DNA of 14,249 bases, taken from Planctomycetota bacterium. GTDB taxonomy: Bacteria; Planctomycetota; Brocadiia; Brocadiales; Brocadiaceae. A model generated the notes under the pieces. That model was given only the letters and a program-made list of their open reading frames with translations. It ran no database searches and was not told the origin of the DNA. This document shows, piece after piece, positions 12,951-14,249 of this stretch. The stretch spans positions 8,934 through 23,182 of the forward strand of contig JAHFOW010000022.1 in assembly GCA_023261465.1 (NCBI GenBank), written 5' to 3'. The translations under genes were made by a program, and so were the position numbers. Numbering within the stretch: position 1 is the first letter of the stretch; each line of letters opens with the position of its first letter.

Positions 12951-14009
12951 ATGCCATTACCAACCATTGAATGGGAGGGCGATATTACCGGCCGTATCCG
13001 GTTAATCGACCAGACCCTGTTACCAACCGAATTAAAATTTGTCTATTGCGACGATATCAAAAGCATCTGGCATGCAATTAAAACCCTCATGGTAAGAGGA
13101 GCGCCAGCGATTGGTATTGCCGGAGCTATGGGGGTTGTTCTGGGCGCAAAAAACATACACACAAACGATACAACAACATTCTTAAAGGAACTCAGACACG
13201 TAACAGAGTATTTGGGGTCTTCCCGCCCGACTGCGGTCAACCTCTTCTGGGGACTTGCCCGTATGGAGCGTGTTGCTCTGGAGAACAAGGATAAACCTGT
13301 AAAGGAAATAAAGGAAATCCTCCTCCTTGAAGCCACAAAAATACAGGAAGAAGACAAGGCCATTTGCAGACAAATCGGAGAACATGGAGCGGGCCTTATA
13401 AAAGAAGGCGACGGCGTCCTGACCCACTGTAACGCCGGTGGACTTGCCACCGCAGATTATGGAACAGCGCTTGCCGTTATCTTTAAGGCAAAGGAACATG
13501 GCAGACATTTTAAAGTCTTTGCAGATGAAACACGCCCCCTTTTACAAGGCGCACGCCTCACAGTCTGGGAACTGATGCACGCGGATATTGACGCCACGTT
13601 GATATGCGATAGTATGGCAGCTCACGTAATGAAACTGGGAAAGATACAATGCGTCATTGTGGGCGCAGACAGGATAGCTGCAAATGGCGATACTGCCAAT
13701 AAAATCGGCACGTACGGCGTTTCTATTCTGGCAAAGGAACATAATATTCCCTTTTACGTTGCAGCGCCTGTTTCGACCTTTGATTTAACCATAAAATCAG
13801 GAGAAGACATCCCCATAGAAGAACGTTCCCCGGAAGAGGTTACCTGCGGGTTTGGCAAGAGGACGGCGCCTGAAGGGGTCAAGGTGTTCAATCCAGCCTT
13901 TGATGTAACCCCGGCAAAAAACATCGCAGCCATTATTACAGAAAGGGGGGTAATCCATAAGCCTTCCCACAAGAATATACAAAGTGTGTTAGGGAACCAC
14001 GGTTCATAG
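12951..14009 (+). CDS. mtnA: S-methyl-5-thioribose-1-phosphate isomerase MtnA
   Basis: A 352-residue protein matching MtnA (aIF2B-related isomerase family) throughout. VRGAPAIGIAGAMGVVLGA (48-66) is the sugar-phosphate loop, LTHCNAGGLATADYGTALAV (157-176) holds the catalytic Cys160, DETRPLLQGARLTVWEL (192-208) follows, and VGADRIAANGDTANKIGTYG (237-256) holds the catalytic Asp240. Both catalytic positions have the same numbers as in the Bacillus subtilis enzyme. It converts the aldose 5-methylthioribose 1-phosphate to the ketose 5-methylthioribulose 1-phosphate in methionine salvage. AAAGGAGATATA precedes ATG 12951, a near-ideal ribosome binding site. None of the other methionine-salvage genes (mtnB, mtnC, mtnD) is in view; the next gene encodes a lipoprotein-like product. 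The placement behind hpnG raises a possible second role. Confidence 0.93.
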   Translation: MPLPTIEWEGDITGRIRLIDQTLLPTELKFVYCDDIKSIWHAIKTLMVRGAPAIGIAGAMGVVLGAKNIHTNDTTTFLKELRHVTEYLGSSRPTAVNLFWGLARMERVALENKDKPVKEIKEILLLEATKIQEEDKAICRQIGEHGAGLIKEGDGVLTHCNAGGLATADYGTALAVIFKAKEHGRHFKVFADETRPLLQGARLTVWELMHADIDATLICDSMAAHVMKLGKIQCVIVGADRIAANGDTANKIGTYGVSILAKEHNIPFYVAAPVSTFDLTIKSGEDIPIEERSPEEVTCGFGKRTAPEGVKVFNPAFDVTPAKNIAAIITERGVIHKPSHKNIQSVLGNHGS

Positions 14010-14025
14010 TGAATAGGGAGATTTT

Positions 14026-14249
14026 ATGCATAATAACGGATTCGTTCCACAAATGATATTATCGGGCAGCATCCTTTCCTGTTTTTTTCTTGGGTGTGGA
14101 AGCGACCGGGTTAACATGGAATTCAAAACCCCAGGTGATATCTATGTTGATGAAAGAACAGACCCCGACAAGCTCAACAGACAACTTGAATACGACCTGA
14201 GGGAGGCTGAGAAAAAACGCCGTCAGAAAGAGCGTGAGACAGCAGACGC
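14026..14249 (+). CDS. Putative lipoprotein, 5' part only
   Basis: ATG 14026, with GGGAG five bases upstream, starts a frame that runs off the right edge (74 complete codons). The N-terminus MHNNGFVPQMILSGSILSCFFLGCGSDR has a hydrophobic core and a lipobox-like FLGC; a cleaved lipoprotein beginning at Cys24 followed by GSDR is likely, although the n-region lacks a basic residue. After it come FKTPGDIYVDERTDPDKL and a very charged, probably coiled-coil stretch (EYDLREAEKKRRQKERE). I do not recognise the family. It begins 16 bases after mtnA, so it probably belongs to the same operon. Confidence 0.65.
   Translation, partial: MHNNGFVPQMILSGSILSCFFLGCGSDRVNMEFKTPGDIYVDERTDPDKLNRQLEYDLREAEKKRRQKERETAD

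Noticed and set aside
1..14249. CRISPR arrays, tRNA/rRNA genes, transposase genes
   Set aside because: I looked for regularly spaced direct repeats, tRNA cloverleaf landmarks and transposase motifs and found none.

Overview
The window looks like chromosomal DNA of an AT-leaning, Gram-negative-type bacterium that makes hopanoids and an LPS-like outer surface. The gene content (hpnH, hpnG, LPS-kinase-like protein, WaaE/WaaG-like glycosyltransferases), the low GC and the many small hairpin repeats would fit an anammox-type planctomycete (Brocadia/Kuenenia/Jettenia-like). That placement is an inference from gene content, not from a marker gene.

Layout. 1-158 is the 3' end of an unidentified + strand gene. 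159-512 shows nothing I recognise. 513-855 (-) is a broken PAS sensor domain. 982-2037 (-) is an FAD-dependent geranylgeranyl-reductase-family oxidoreductase; its near-consensus promoter is bracketed by an 11-bp perfect inverted repeat. 2422-2550 is a possible 42-residue protein and 2635-3249 an (exported?) DJ-1/PfpI protein, followed by a strong hairpin. 3373-8410 (+) is a cell-envelope block: a tandem two-domain LPS-kinase-like protein, a WaaE/KdtX-like family 2 glycosyltransferase and two family 4 glycosyltransferases with TTG starts. A repeat cluster interrupts it at 5954-6107. 8424-11194 (-) holds two SAM methyltransferases downstream of hpnH. 11567-14249 (+) reads hpnG, purE, mtnA and the start of a putative lipoprotein gene. 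hpnH and hpnG are transcribed divergently from a 372-bp intergenic region.

How the genes fit together. HpnH joins the 5'-deoxyadenosyl group of SAM to hopene, and HpnG removes adenine from the adenosylhopane. The expected phosphorolysis product is a 5-substituted ribose 1-phosphate. MtnA, two genes downstream, isomerises exactly that class of compound (5-methylthioribose 1-phosphate). The idea that MtnA, or a relative of it, also serves hopanoid side-chain synthesis is the most interesting hypothesis here; ordinary methionine salvage is the null. The glycosyltransferase/kinase block most likely builds and phosphorylates an LPS core-like glycan, so the two halves of the window both serve the outer membrane.

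Intergenic spaces carry several dispersed palindromic repeats. These include two 76-bp copies (5955-6030 and 10015-10090) whose first hairpin shows a compensatory base-pair change.
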